DNA from: Areca catechu
Taxonomy: Eukaryota; Streptophyta; Magnoliopsida; Arecales; Arecaceae
Direction of reading: 5' to 3'
Length of the DNA stretch: 64,000 nt
Assembly (NCBI GenBank): GCA_021397845.1
Contig: CM038043.1
Span: forward strand, 33,355,501 to 33,419,500
The position numbers and the translations under genes are program-made. Shown here piece after piece: positions 1-10,080 of the stretch (the first letter of the stretch is position 1; each line of letters opens with the position of its first letter). Below the pieces are notes generated by a model that made no database searches, was not told the origin of the DNA, and was given only the letters and a program-made list of their open reading frames with translations.

Positions 1-257
1 TTCTTTTCAAGTTGATGGATAGAGTGCGGAACTGGTGGTGGATGCTGCCTTTGGGCAGCAGCTTCTTGCAGATTCTGGACCAGTGCTGTCAAGACTTCCA
101 CCCTATTTAACAAGGTTTTGAATTGCTGTTGCCCCACCATTATCATGGGAGGCTGCACTCCCTGATCCGTTGGAAGATCATTTGCTAGAGGACCGTTTGA
201 TGGAGAAGCATGTTGCTCCTGGCTTGTAGAAGCTTTTCAAACTTTTTCTCTCACCAT
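1..257 (-). pseudogene. gag N-terminal fragment of a Tat-lineage gypsy element
   Basis: Read on the minus strand from an ATG at 257-255, this is the start of a retrotransposon gag. The stretch LLNRVEVLTALVQNLQEAAA closely matches LLNKIEVLTAAVQNLQEVVA in the gag at about 25460-25690, so the two belong to the same broad lineage. A TGA falls about seven codons after the proposed start. The reading frame then stays open to the window edge, where it is cut off. It lies just inside the LTR at 326 onward, as expected for gag in a minus-strand element. No zinc finger or core gag domain is visible because only the N terminus is in the window. The lineage is fairly sure; the exact start is not. Confidence 0.6.
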
Positions 258-325
258 TTTTGCTTATCAAAACTCTCCTTCAGAACAGAGGAAATAGACT
301 TCTTCCCCTTCCTGGCGTGCCAATC

Positions 326-1290
326 TATTGATGCTAAATCTTCGCTGACCGGATGGAGTGATTCTTCCGCTAGATCGCTATCGATAGGAACCTACAAAAT
401 AGATCCCCTGATCGAAAATCTTTCGACGGGGGACACTCCGATGCCAAAATCAGAAGAAACTCAGGCAGCAGTAGAATGGAGAGTGTGATAGCAGAGAGGG
501 AAGGAAGGAGAATTTGAATTGTTTGAATGAGTGCTTTCAAGACTTACCTCAAGTATCCCCTCTTACCTGTATTTATAGGCTCCAACGTAACTACTTATGG
601 TTATGGGAGTTGACAAGTGCCACCTCCACATAGCTGTAAGTAGTGGTGTCGAAAAATCAGTTATTTTGGAGCTTATCCAATCTAAGAATTTCGACCATGT
701 GGGTCGTTGCAACAACCAAAATAGACTTCAACTGTTTTGGGGTTGGAAAAGCCCACATGCTCAAAATGCCTTTCTTTTCTAGAATAGATCCGAAGTGAGC
801 TTAACATTCTCTTTAGTAGCGCTCCTAAAAGGAATGTTAGTTATACACTTCAGTGAAGTTTCTTTGCAAACAAAGAAAGATGAACACTTACAGTCTAGAA
901 TATGAGATAATATGCTCTTCAGATTATGTTGAAGGAATAAAGTCGAAGATATCTAATTGAAAGGCTGGGTCTTTGGACCAAGGTAACAGTATGAAGCTGA
1001 AGACATAAGGTTAATAAGCATGGCTTCTGGACAAAATAAGGATACAAAGTCATGGACATAAAGACATTAGGCATGGTCTTCGGACCAAGATAAAGATACA
1101 AAGCTGAAGATAAAAAAACATTAGGCATGGTCTTCATATCAAGATAAAGATACAAAGCCGAAGACATAGAATTAATAAGCTTGGCTTCTGGACCAAGATA
1201 AAGATACGAAGCCATAGACATTAAGATATTAGGCATGGTCTTCGGACCAAGATAAAGATACGAAGCCGAAGACAAAGAATATCCTTTTAT
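326..1290 (-). mobile_element. 5' LTR of a truncated-by-window Tat-like gypsy element
   Basis: The left edge, TATTGATGCTAAATC, matches the LTR edge at 31602 and 27583 (TGTTGATGCTAAATC). Just inside it (about 307-325) is a sequence, on the minus strand TTGGCACGCCAGG, that sits where a primer-binding site should be. A TATA box on the minus strand (TATAAATA at 570-577) agrees with minus-strand transcription. The right edge near 1290 is inferred from weak similarity to the end of the solo LTR at 57980 and is uncertain. No TSD can be tested because the other LTR is outside the window. Confidence 0.55.
960..1285. repeat. About 54-bp tandem repeats within the LTR (about six copies)
   Basis: The motif GCATGGTCTTCGGACCAAGA and variants recur at about 963, 1019, 1071, 1124, 1179 and 1233, a spacing of 52-56 bp. 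Each copy continues into AAGATACAAAGCCGAAGACATA-like sequence. The copies are diverged by several substitutions. They account for the apparent open frame on the minus strand here, which is therefore not a gene. Confidence 0.8.
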
Positions 1291-2101
1291 AGATCAGAAT
1301 CTTCATCAAGCCCAGGAGACATTTTCCTTTGTATACTAATTTGACCAATAAACCAAAAATTAAAATTGGTTCAAAGAATGGCTCAATAATTATTTAAAAT
1401 AAAATCAGGATATCATAACATGTACCATTGACAGCAACCATAGAGAGAGACACGGAGCAAACGAGATAGAGGGGTTTTCTTGTTCTAACTGTGAATAGAA
1501 AAAAAAATGAAAGAGGAAAAAATAGTCCTCCCACCACTTGGAATGTCCAAGTATGCTTGTTGTCGAATTGTGAACACCGGTTGGGAAGGAGGCCGGTCAC
1601 CTGTTGCCAGTCTGGTGGAGTAGGGATGCGAGAGATGCCTTGTGGTGGGTTTAATAAATGGGAATCTTGATTGCTCCAGCACCTCGAAACTTCGAGGGAA
1701 CCGATTATGACGAGTTTCACCATTTTTGGGGAAAGCACGTGGATGCAAAAATGTGAATCCAAGACCTTTAGAGAGGATACTCACATGTTTAATAAGGATA
1801 CCCAGATCCGTATCAGAAAAAATAAGAAAACTCCCTTTCCAAATCCATATCTGGATGATTTTTGGGCTAAATACCAAGATATGTAGGAATCCGATCAAAC
1901 TAAATAATATATACACGAATAAGACCCAATTCGGATGCAGATATAGATGCAATCAGACTTTATTTGAACCATTTTTCAGTCCTATATTAGATATTTGTAT
2001 AAAACTTAGAAACCTAAATAATATCTTCCGACTTATTTTTTTTAATTTTTTTTTTTTTTTTTTTAATAACAACTCAAACCCCATGTATATATATATATAT
2101 A
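1291..2101. other. Unassigned sequence between two gypsy elements
   Basis: No recognisable gene, LTR or RNA was found. Several short open frames overlap on both strands with no family resemblance. A T-rich run lies at about 2036-2064. A (TA)n run at 2085-2101 supplies the ATATA target of the large Retand-like element that starts at 2102. Confidence 0.5.
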
Positions 2102-2308
2102 TGTTGTGTCCAGATTACAATGACACTTGAGCTTGAATTAAACTTGTTGGAGTCGAATCCGATCAGTTGAATTTGCTATCCTTTCTCCATTCTTGATTTT
2201 GCTCTTCTTCAACTTCACACAAGTTTTGATGGAGAGAAATTTTCATGCTCGAGCTCGCCACCAAGTCTGGACTAAAACAGATCTGGTCTGAAGAAAAACT
2301 TGGCAAAG
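2102..2308 (-). mobile_element. 3' LTR of the Retand-like element, outer segment
   Basis: It matches 25718-25926 of the 5' LTR nearly base for base, from GTTGTGTCCAGATTACAATG to AAAACTTGGC. It is cut after CAAAG at 2304-2308, where the chromovirus derivative inserted, and resumes at 7315. Confidence 0.9.
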
Positions 2309-3503
2309 TGATGCGGCAAGCATATGATTAATATTTAGATTATGGTTTGTAGAGCAACGAAACCTAATTACACTAGCATTGTACTCATCATAATAAGACT
2401 TAAGGATTACAAGAAATGGAACTTTTACTTGATTAGACACAATCCTAAACTAAGAAGGAAAAAGATCTAGATAATAGGGGCTAATGATTGTGGACTTATC
2501 GTGATGAGCTTTCCAACCTTCTTTTGATTCATACCTTGAAACTACAAACGCTCAGAACTGAAGAACCTGGATAACAGAAATCAGAACCCTGGACTTGGGC
2601 TTCAGCTTGTTGGTTCCTTATCAAGGAAGACCCTGCTTGCAACTCGAAAACCTCGAAGGACCCTGCACATAAAGAATAAGAGTTAAGGAAGAAGAAAGGC
2701 ATGCATATGGAAGGGATGGAAAATTTGTGAGCAAAGAAAGAGATTTGAGATGGCTTGGCCGACTCCAAGGCCTTCTTCTTAACTTGGGCGTTGGATGCTT
2801 GGAAGAGAGAATAGTTTGGTGTGGAAGAGGGGCTTAGAGACAATCACTCAAAACATAAAACTTCAATTCAACTTCAACTTTCATTAATCTCCAAAAATCA
2901 AAAATTCCCTTTACAATGGGGCGTCCAAGGCTTTTTAATAGCCTTACAAAACTTTTGAAATTTGAAAACTCCCCAAATTGTGGAGGATTACAAGGGAGGT
3001 TGGAGGATATGGGGCCTTGTTACATGGGATAAGGAGAAATTCATGGAGATTGGCCGGTTTCTTTGAATTTAAAATGCTTGGTCGATCTCCCCTTTAGGCG
3101 CCCATTTGAAGGTGACGTGGCTGATGATGTGGCATCCCTGGTGGCTGCTTTGTTGGCATGGTGATGTGGAATTCCAGCTTGGTGGACCAAGGTCTTGATT
3201 TGGAAGCTCCAAGTGGTTTGGTGAACCTCAACTTGAAGTAGCTTGGACTTGATTTAAATAAACCTAATGGAACTCTAATTGAGTTCTTATTTGAACCTAG
3301 ATTGAGACAGGACATAATTACAGGACTCGATTGGACATAATTACAGGATTCATAAAATTGAAACTAAGTAATTACAGGACTCTTGAAAGTAAATTGCCCT
3401 TTACAAGAAAAATTTAACCTAGTGATCTTCGATCCAAAGTGGAATCAGGTTAACCTTATTTGAGTGGGATTTTATTCTGCTTCTGCTTCTGGTGTCCACA
3501 CCA
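2309..3503 (-). mobile_element. 3' LTR of chromovirus derivative 1
   Basis: It starts TGATGCGGCAAGC and ends GTCCACACCA, and aligns throughout with 6116-7309 with only scattered differences. The end of the integrase/chromodomain frame (to 3419) lies inside it, a common layout in chromoviruses. Confidence 0.93.
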
Positions 3504-4140
3504 ATTCTCTTGGGGTGGGCAGAACTTGACCCAGTCGAGTATGGTTCAATTTTGCCCTGGTAATGCTCGAACAAGTCTGGGTTAAGTCTTTGCAGGTCCC
3601 CTCGAGTAATCCAAGAGTTGTCGGACTCAGGTCGACCTTTCCATTGAACCAGGTATCGCTGATAGTCCTTATTCTTGGTAGTAATGGTCTTGTCATCCAG
3701 GATTCTCTCAATCCTCTCTCTCCCCTCAGGTAGGGTTGGTGGTGGATACTCAGAAATATGTTTACTCTCAATGAAAGTTTCTGGCCCAAAAGGCTCACTA
3801 GGTATTAGTACTGGTTCTTTGTATTCTATTAGGTCTGAAACATTAAAGGTTGTACTGATACCCATATCAGGTGGAAGTTCCAAAACATATGCATTAGGCC
3901 CTATTTTCTTTAAGATCTTGAAAGGCCCCGCTCCGCGGGCATGCAGCTTCTTTATGGTTCCAGAGGAGAACTGTTCAGAGTTGAGCCTAATCATCGCATA
4001 ATCCCCTTCACAGAATTCTTTAGCCCTCTTATGTGAGTCAGCTAAGTGTTTATAAGTTTCATTGCTCAGGTTGATCTTATTACTGATTTCTTTATGCAGA
4101 TTTGTGACATGCTGTGCAAAAGACTCAGCAGACTCAGAAA
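3419..4140 (-). pseudogene. Integrase C terminus with chromodomain (chromovirus 1)
   Basis: From about 4140 the minus strand reads through ESAESFAQHVTNLHKEI, then GDYAMIRLNSEQFSSGTIKKL and GPFKILKKIGPNAYVLELP. This is the typical region after the integrase core in plant chromoviruses. It ends in a chromodomain, QRYLVQWKGRPESDNSWITR, which in related proteins binds modified histone H3 and steers integration into heterochromatin. The catalytic D,D,E integrase core is absent: homology stops abruptly near 4140, so this is one side of a deletion. The frame from the methionine at 3994 to the stop at 3419 is open for 191 codons. It has a close relative at 20742-21360. Confidence 0.85.
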
Positions 4141-4299
4141 CTTACACAAGCACTTACGAAATGCAGACTGAACTAGGCATCCTTATTGAGAGGAATTTTA
4201 TTGGACTCTCTAGGGTCTAAACCTAACAGATTAATGACTCTCTAGGTTTGACCCTGGTCTGGCATGCACATGAGAATTTACCATGGGTTCCTAGCAAAT

Positions 4300-5085
4300 G
4301 CCATAAAGTTTTTCAAAAGTAGGTAGCAAAAGGAATAGGCCTTAAAAGCTCATCCATCTTAGTAATCTCATCAAAATGAAACTTAATGGCTCTAAAATTA
4401 TGATAGGAATCCGAGACTTGGGGTAATTTAGGAGAATCTTGAAACAGACCTTGGTTACTCATGATGACCTTAAGATTAGAATTTTGATCTACAGGCGGGA
4501 TGCTTCTAGGTAGTTGAAGGTCATCAGGAAAGTCTTCTAAAATAATGATCGGGTTCTTCTCAGGTATCTGAAGGAGTTCTTGTGATGAAGCTAAAGTATT
4601 GGGTTCTTCCTGAGGGCATTGTTTTACGAGAACTAAGTCCTCACTAAATTTTGGTTGTTCTGATGTTTCAGGACTAGGCTCAATAATCTTTTCTTTACCA
4701 AAGGTTTCCTCAGGTAAGGTACTAAAGTTGTTCTCTTCACAGTCTTCCCTTCATATTCATCTATTAAACTTATGTTAGTCTCATACACATATTTACTAGG
4801 TTCAGATTTGCCTTCTTCCTTCCCTAGCCCTTCAATTTGAGGATATCCTAAGTCTTGGGTATTAATGAACTCAACTTGTACTTCAGGGTTCTTACTCCTA
4901 TCATTCATATGAGCTAATGGGATAGTAGGAGTTGGTTGGTCTAAGAGAAATTGTTTAGCCAGAATTTGGTTTAATTGGGCCATTAGATCATTTAGGCCTT
5001 TCAGCATGGTTTCAAGATTCGGGTCCATGGCTACACTGGACTGGGTCTGGACTGGTAAATATGAGGCCCCTGATCTAGTTTTCAT
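4300..5085 (-). pseudogene. Gag-like protein of chromovirus derivative 1
   Basis: The ATG at 5085-5083 gives MKTRSGASYLPVQTQS, an opening often seen in gypsy gag. MDPNLETMLKGLNDLMAQLN follows, likely helical. The frame breaks near 4735; a shifted frame continues to about 4300 with the segment NLKVIMSNQGLFQDSPKLPQ. That segment is shared with the frame at 21593-21871 in chromovirus 2 (NFKVILNNQGLFYVFHKLPQ). No CCHC zinc finger is visible. I cannot say whether this is a truncated gag or a family-specific protein. The conserved NQGLF...KLPQ...SDSY signature argues that it was under selection at some time. Confidence 0.55.
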
Positions 5086-6115
5086 GCATGCAAGTAGACT
5101 CAAGCTCGAGCTAAGGTTTCCTAGACCTAGAGCACAAATTAGAGATCTAATTAAGTGAACCAACTAGCTAGTAGTACTTATGGGACTTAGCCAGGTAGGT
5201 GGAGGGGAGTGAAGGTCCCTGATTGCCAACCTTAGACACCAATCTGAGATTGGCCAGGTAGGCGGACCAAATCACAAGCCCTGATGCACCAATCCTAGAC
5301 ACCAAGCCAGTAAGCACACACCAATTAGCTGACACAGTTAACTTGACCCTAACCTGAACCCAACTTGTTGGTGTCCCTAACCTACTAGGGCAATTAACGT
5401 TCTACTCAATTTTAATTAACGGGCTGGGATCGATATGCTGGTTGGTGATTTTTGGGCTAGGGACAGGTGATGAAACCCTGACCCTATGTCAAATTGATGC
5501 CCTTAATTTGATTTCTCATGAGATGAATGAAATGCAAAGGTGCTACAGAAGTGTGTTGCAGTTTGAAAGTGGTGTGGAAAACGTGATGAAAAAATGTCCA
5601 AAAATTTTGAAAAGTTCACAGAGGATTCCTAACTTATATGTTTCAATACAAATGAAAGGAATTTTAAAACTAAAATCTATACTACTCTAAGCAGATCCTA
5701 CAAATGAAGATAAATAAAAAGGACATAACAGAACCCTAATGATAGTGTTGAACTGCAAAGATTTTCATTTTTTTTATAATTTTTTTCTGATGATGAAATT
5801 TAATATGGTGATAACTGACTTAAAATGGAACAAGAAAAAAAATATTTTAACCAAAAATTAGTGACTTGCCTTTGGAGCTGCAGACAGATTACAGTAAACA
5901 GATGCAAATTTTCAGAAAACAGAACCTAATCAAACAAGTGCAATGGCTTACCCAAACTTCAATCTAAAAAATTCACGTCTGGTCAGGGGCTCATTATTCC
6001 CATGGGTCGTGACAGTGTATTGGAGTACACCCACTCAGGAGGCGTGAATTTTAGATCTTGCTTGGATTTAAAGAAAACTATTCTACCCTAATGTAACCAT
6101 GCTCTGATACCAAGA
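5086..6115 (-). other. 5' leader and primer-binding site of chromovirus derivative 1
   Basis: About 1 kb lies between the 5' LTR and the gag-like start. The site at about 6100-6113, reading TGGTATCAGAGC on the minus strand, primes from initiator methionine tRNA. The rest is AT-rich with no convincing frame, which is long for a leader but common in non-autonomous elements that keep packaging signals. Confidence 0.6.
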
Positions 6116-7309
6116 TGATGCGGCAAGCATATGATTAATATTTAGATTATGGTTTGTAGAGCAATGAAACCTAATTACACTAGCATTGTACTCATCATAA
6201 TAAGACTTAAGGATTACAAGAAATGGAACTTTTACTTGATTAGACACGATCCTAAACTAAGAAGGAAAAAGATCTAAATAATAGGGGATAATGATTGTGG
6301 ACTTACCGTGATGAGCTTTCCAACCTTCTTTTGATTCATACCTTGAAACTATCAACGCTCAGAACTGAAGAACCTGGATAATAGAGATTAGAACCCTGGA
6401 CTTGGGCTTCAACTTGTTGGTTCCTTGTCAAGGAAGACCCTGCTTGCAACTCGAAAACCTCGAAGGACCCTGCACATAAAGAATAAGAGTTAAGGAAGAA
6501 GAAAGGCATGCATATGGAAGGGATGGAAAATTTGTGAGCAAAGAAAGAGATTTGAGATGGCTTGGCCAACTCCAAGGCCTTCTTCTTGACTTGGGCGTTG
6601 GATGCTTGGAAGAGAGAATAGTTTGGTGTGGAAGAGGGGCTTAGAGACAATCACTCAAAACATAAAACTTCAATTCAACTTCAACTTTCATTAATCTCCA
6701 AAAATCAAAAATTCCCTTTACAATGGGGCGTCCAAGGCTTTTTAATAGCCTTACAAAACTTTTGAAATTTGAAAACTCCCTAAATTGTGGAGGATTACAA
6801 GGGAGGTTGGAGGATATGGGGCCTTGTTACATGGGATAAGGAGAAATTCATGGAGATTGGCCGGTTTCTTTGAATTTAAAATGCTTGGTCGATCTCCCCT
6901 TTAGGCACCCATTTGAAGGTGACGTGGCTGATGATGTGGCATCCCTGGTGGCTGCTTTGTTGGCATGGTGATGTGGAATTCTAGCTTGGTGGACCAAGGT
7001 TTGATTTGGAAGCTCCAAGTGGTTTGGTGAACCTCAACTTGAATTAGCTTGGACTTGATTTAAATAAACCTAATGGAACTCTAATTGAGTTCTTATTTGA
7101 ACCCAGATTGAGACAGGACATAATTACAGGACTCGATTGGACATAATTACAGGATTCATGAAATTGAAACTAAGTAATTACAGGACTCTTGAAAGTAAAT
7201 TGCCCTTTACAAGAAAAATTTAACCTAGTGATCTTCGATCCAAAGTGGAATCAGGTTAACCTTATTTGAGTGGGGTTTTATTCTGCTTCTGCTTCTGGTG
7301 TCCACACCA
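6116..7309 (-). mobile_element. 5' LTR of chromovirus derivative 1
   Basis: It starts TGATGCGGCAAGC and ends GTCCACACCA, directly followed by the CAAAG duplication at 7310. The match to 2309-3503 is close throughout. The minus-strand promoter would lie here, but I did not find an unambiguous TATA box. Confidence 0.93.
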
Positions 7310-7314
7310 CAAAG

Positions 7315-7985
7315 GGTATTCCCCCCAATCCTCCTCCTCTTTCTCTCCTCCATTGGTATATATAGGCTACGACCCTAACTGAATCCAGCTAAAACAGCTA
7401 TAAACAGTTAGCTCATTAGTAGACTAGCACATGGGATGATCGTTATCCATTATGGTTCCCATAATCAACCAATCCATCAGATTGGTCAATATAATACCAA
7501 GGCTGACTTATTGCATTAATATTAAACATTAATCAGCTCCGTATCTCTTAGTCATTGATCGACTTTACACCCCTCAAATATTGGTCAGCCTCATGCACTT
7601 TGCACCTCTTGGACGTTGATCGACTTTACGCCTCTTGGACGTTGATCAGCCTTATGCCTCTTGGGCATTAATTGGCTTTACACCTCTTGAGCATTGATCG
7701 GCTTTATGCCTCTTGGGCGTTGATCAGCTTTACACCTCTCGGGCGTTGATCAACTTTACACCTCTAAGGGGTTGATTGGCTTTATGCCCCTTAGGCGTTG
7801 ATCGGATTTACGCCCCTTGGGTGTTGATCAGCTTTACGCCTCTTGGACGTTGATCATCTTTACGCCCCTTGGGCGTTGATCGGCCTTATGCTTCTTGGGC
7901 ATCGATCGCCGACATATCACTTAATCAACCAAGTTCAACCTCTATCATATCAACATAAGTAGACCAAATCTGTCATATCCCAACA
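7315..7985 (-). mobile_element. 3' LTR of the Retand-like element, inner segment
   Basis: It resumes at GGTATTCCCCCCAATCCTCC, matching 25926 onward, and ends ATATCCCAACA at 7985. The minus strand next to it (7986-8005) is TCAGAAGCTGGGAGGACTAG, a plausible purine-rich plus-strand primer. A minus-strand TATA-like region falls near 7365. A 26-bp minisatellite fills 7555-7912. Confidence 0.88.
7555..7912. repeat. 26-bp minisatellite in the Retand-like LTR
   Basis: About thirteen copies of a unit close to GCCTCTTGGGCGTTGATCGG plus CTTTAC lie head to tail. The matching array in the other LTR is at about 26165-26495. A related GATCGGCC array occurs in the second Tat element at 28540-29200. Copies differ mostly at G/A and C/T positions. 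Confidence 0.85.
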
Positions 7986-8433
7986 CTAGTCCTCCCAGCT
8001 TCTGAATTCATTAAATGAATGTCAGAAACTGTATGAAACTTCTTTTCTTCTTTTCTTCTTTTTTTTTTGCAAACTGACTCTTATTCTCGAACAGCGTGTC
8101 TTAATGACATGTTGATCTCTAATAGGAGGAACAGTTATAAAAACTGACAGCCGTAGTCTATTGTCATCATTATGATTTTGAAATTTATGAAGGATTATCA
8201 TCAAATGAATGCAAACATCTTATCACCGATATATTTGCCATCAGATCATGAGTAGTCATTTCAACTTTTCAAAGAGCCGTATCTTTCCATCAGATATTAT
8301 GGATAGGTGGCATGATCAGAGTCAATCTCGACATTCGAGGAAAAAAATCTCAACCGCTGAACGGCACTATATAAGCATCACCTCTCTCAGGAAAATAGGT
8401 TTTTTGCCATTACAATTTCTTTACTTTAAAAGC
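7986..8433 (+). promoter_or_regulatory. Upstream region and TATA box of the first antisense gene
   Basis: This region lies between the element's 3' LTR and the copia solo LTR. A clean plus-strand TATA box, CTATATAAGC, is at 8367-8376. If the 1570-bp solo LTR and one copy of its target duplication are removed, it lies about 138 bp before the ATG at 10081, close to the 123 bp seen in the second antisense copy. It is therefore likely the original promoter of the antisense gene, now separated from it by the solo LTR. Confidence 0.65.
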
Positions 8434-10003
8434 TATTGCCCAGTAAGCAACCCAAGAGGAGGCGGTGAATTGAATCTCTAAAAAATTATTTACTTGATGC
8501 AATCCAATCCAACAATCAATTAAGGTACAAAGAAATCAAATGTAATACTCTTGAATAAAAGTGCAGCAGAAATAAAGTGCAATAAATGAAAAGCAAGTAG
8601 AGAGATCAGTCAACTACAAAAATCAAGAAATATAGTGGTTCGGTGCTATCCAATGCACCTACATCCACTACTCAAGATCTTCTTGGGAATTCACTATAAT
8701 AATAGCAATTACAGTTAATTAGTTTTCCGGGCTCACTAATCAAAAACCCAACTTATTTTCACAAGGCCAACAAGTCAAAACCTCATTTGGTTTTACGGGC
8801 TAACCAAGAACCTAAATGGTATTAAGGCTCACCACCAACCTCCCTTGGTTTTCCTGGCTAACCAAGAACCTAAATGGTTTTCTAAGGCTCACCAATAACC
8901 TCCCTTGGTTTTACACTAGGCTAACCAAGAACCCTTACAATAAATAAAGTTTTGAAGTAGAGAAACAATATAAGCTTTCTGAACAAAAGCTGGTATCTCT
9001 TTGAAGCTTGATGTAGAGGTGCTTTGAACTTGTTGAAGCCTCTTGAATGCTTAAGAATGGATGATCTTCAATGCTCTCGAAGACTTTTGAATGCTTGGAG
9101 GCTTGCTTTTGCTTGAGAGTGGTTGAATCTTCAATGAATAGAAGTTAAAGCTCTCTTTTCTTCTCTCTTGAATGCCCTTATTTTATTCTCATCAATAGTT
9201 ATGAATGGTTCCCCTTTTGATTTGATTTCGAGCATATAAATACCTTTCCAAAGCCTCAAATCCATTTTCTAGCCGTTAGACTTGAAAATCTAGCCATTGG
9301 AGGGCATAAGGGTCGAGTTCTGTGTTTGAAAAACTAGCCGTTACTATTCCCAGAACTCTATGTGTCGACACTTCAAACTGTGAGTCACTTTAGATCGATA
9401 CTTGAACTTCTTGAGTCGACACCCAGTTCAAAAATCTTTAATCTGGTTCTTTGAAAATCTCAAATATGTCGACACTTCCTCAGGTGAGTCGACACTTTGA
9501 TTCGACACTTTGCTTCCATGTGTCGACACTTCTACAGTTCTTCATTTTCAGCAAGTTCTGTGGCTTGAAAATCTCAAGCGATGAGCTGATCTATGTGTCG
9601 ACACCTTGAGTCAACATTTCAGGTCCACGTGTTGACACTTCAGCCATGCCATTTGAAACATTCTTCGCATACCAGCTTGAGTCGACACTTCACTTCAATG
9701 TGTCAATACTTGGTGTCATGTGTCGACACTTCGAGTCGACACCTCACTGAAATCTTCACAAAAAGTCTGAACTTGTACTGAATCAGATTTGTACTTCACT
9801 CAATTGACCATTCAAGCAATCTTTGACTGTCCAAGTACTTTTAAGCAGATCTTTTCATCCAAACTTGGTTTACTTCTATCAAACAAACTTCTTCAAATTT
9901 GTCAGCACCTTTTTCAATAAAAAAACTACTTCAACGAAATCATTAGTACTCAACTTATACTTAATGATTTTGTTTATCATCAAAATCAATAATGAAGTCA
10001 ATA
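8434..10003 (-). mobile_element. Solo LTR of a SIRE-like copia element
   Basis: AAAGC is duplicated at 8429-8433 and 10004-10008. The edges are TATTGCCCAG and GTCAATA, decayed from the TGTTG...CAACA of its relatives at 31842 and 41197. It contains the family landmarks: a GGTTCGGTGC block near 8640, several ACCAAGAACC blocks at 8800-8930, and a cluster of TGTCGACAC-type motifs at 9360-9745. No internal region is present, so it arose by recombination between two LTRs. An open frame from 9823 runs out of this LTR into the antisense gene; the upstream part is LTR sequence, not gene. Confidence 0.92.
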
Positions 10004-10080
10004 AAAGCAAAAGAACCCTTCCAGGTCAGCCTCTTTTCTTCTTCACCTTCTTTTTCAAGTTAATCTTCTTCTTCTTCTTC

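Larger units (their letters stand above)
2309..7309 (-). mobile_element. Chromovirus (Ty3/gypsy) deletion derivative 1
   Basis: Two nearly identical LTRs (2309-3503 and 6116-7309) flank about 2.6 kb, and CAAAG is duplicated at 2304-2308 and 7310-7314. Next to the right LTR the minus strand reads TGGTATCAGAGCATGG, the usual site complementary to initiator methionine tRNA, so the element runs on the minus strand. Inside are a gag-like frame and the integrase C terminus with its chromodomain. Protease, RT, RNase H and the integrase core are missing. It must have been mobilised in trans. The high similarity of its LTRs suggests a late insertion. Confidence 0.92.

Noticed and set aside
1394..2130. 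Three overlapping frames of 120-155 codons
   Set aside because: They overlap on both strands, run into a T-rich tract and a TA microsatellite, and show no family motif.
9360..9745. Regularly recurring TGTCGACAC motif that could suggest a CRISPR-like array
   Set aside because: Spacing is irregular, spacers are not unique fixed-length units, the repeat is far too short, and it lies in a plant LTR.
9823..10080. Upstream extension of the first antisense gene to a methionine at 9823
   Set aside because: Sequence up to 10003 belongs to the copia solo LTR bounded by AAAGC duplications; the gene's own start is at 10081.
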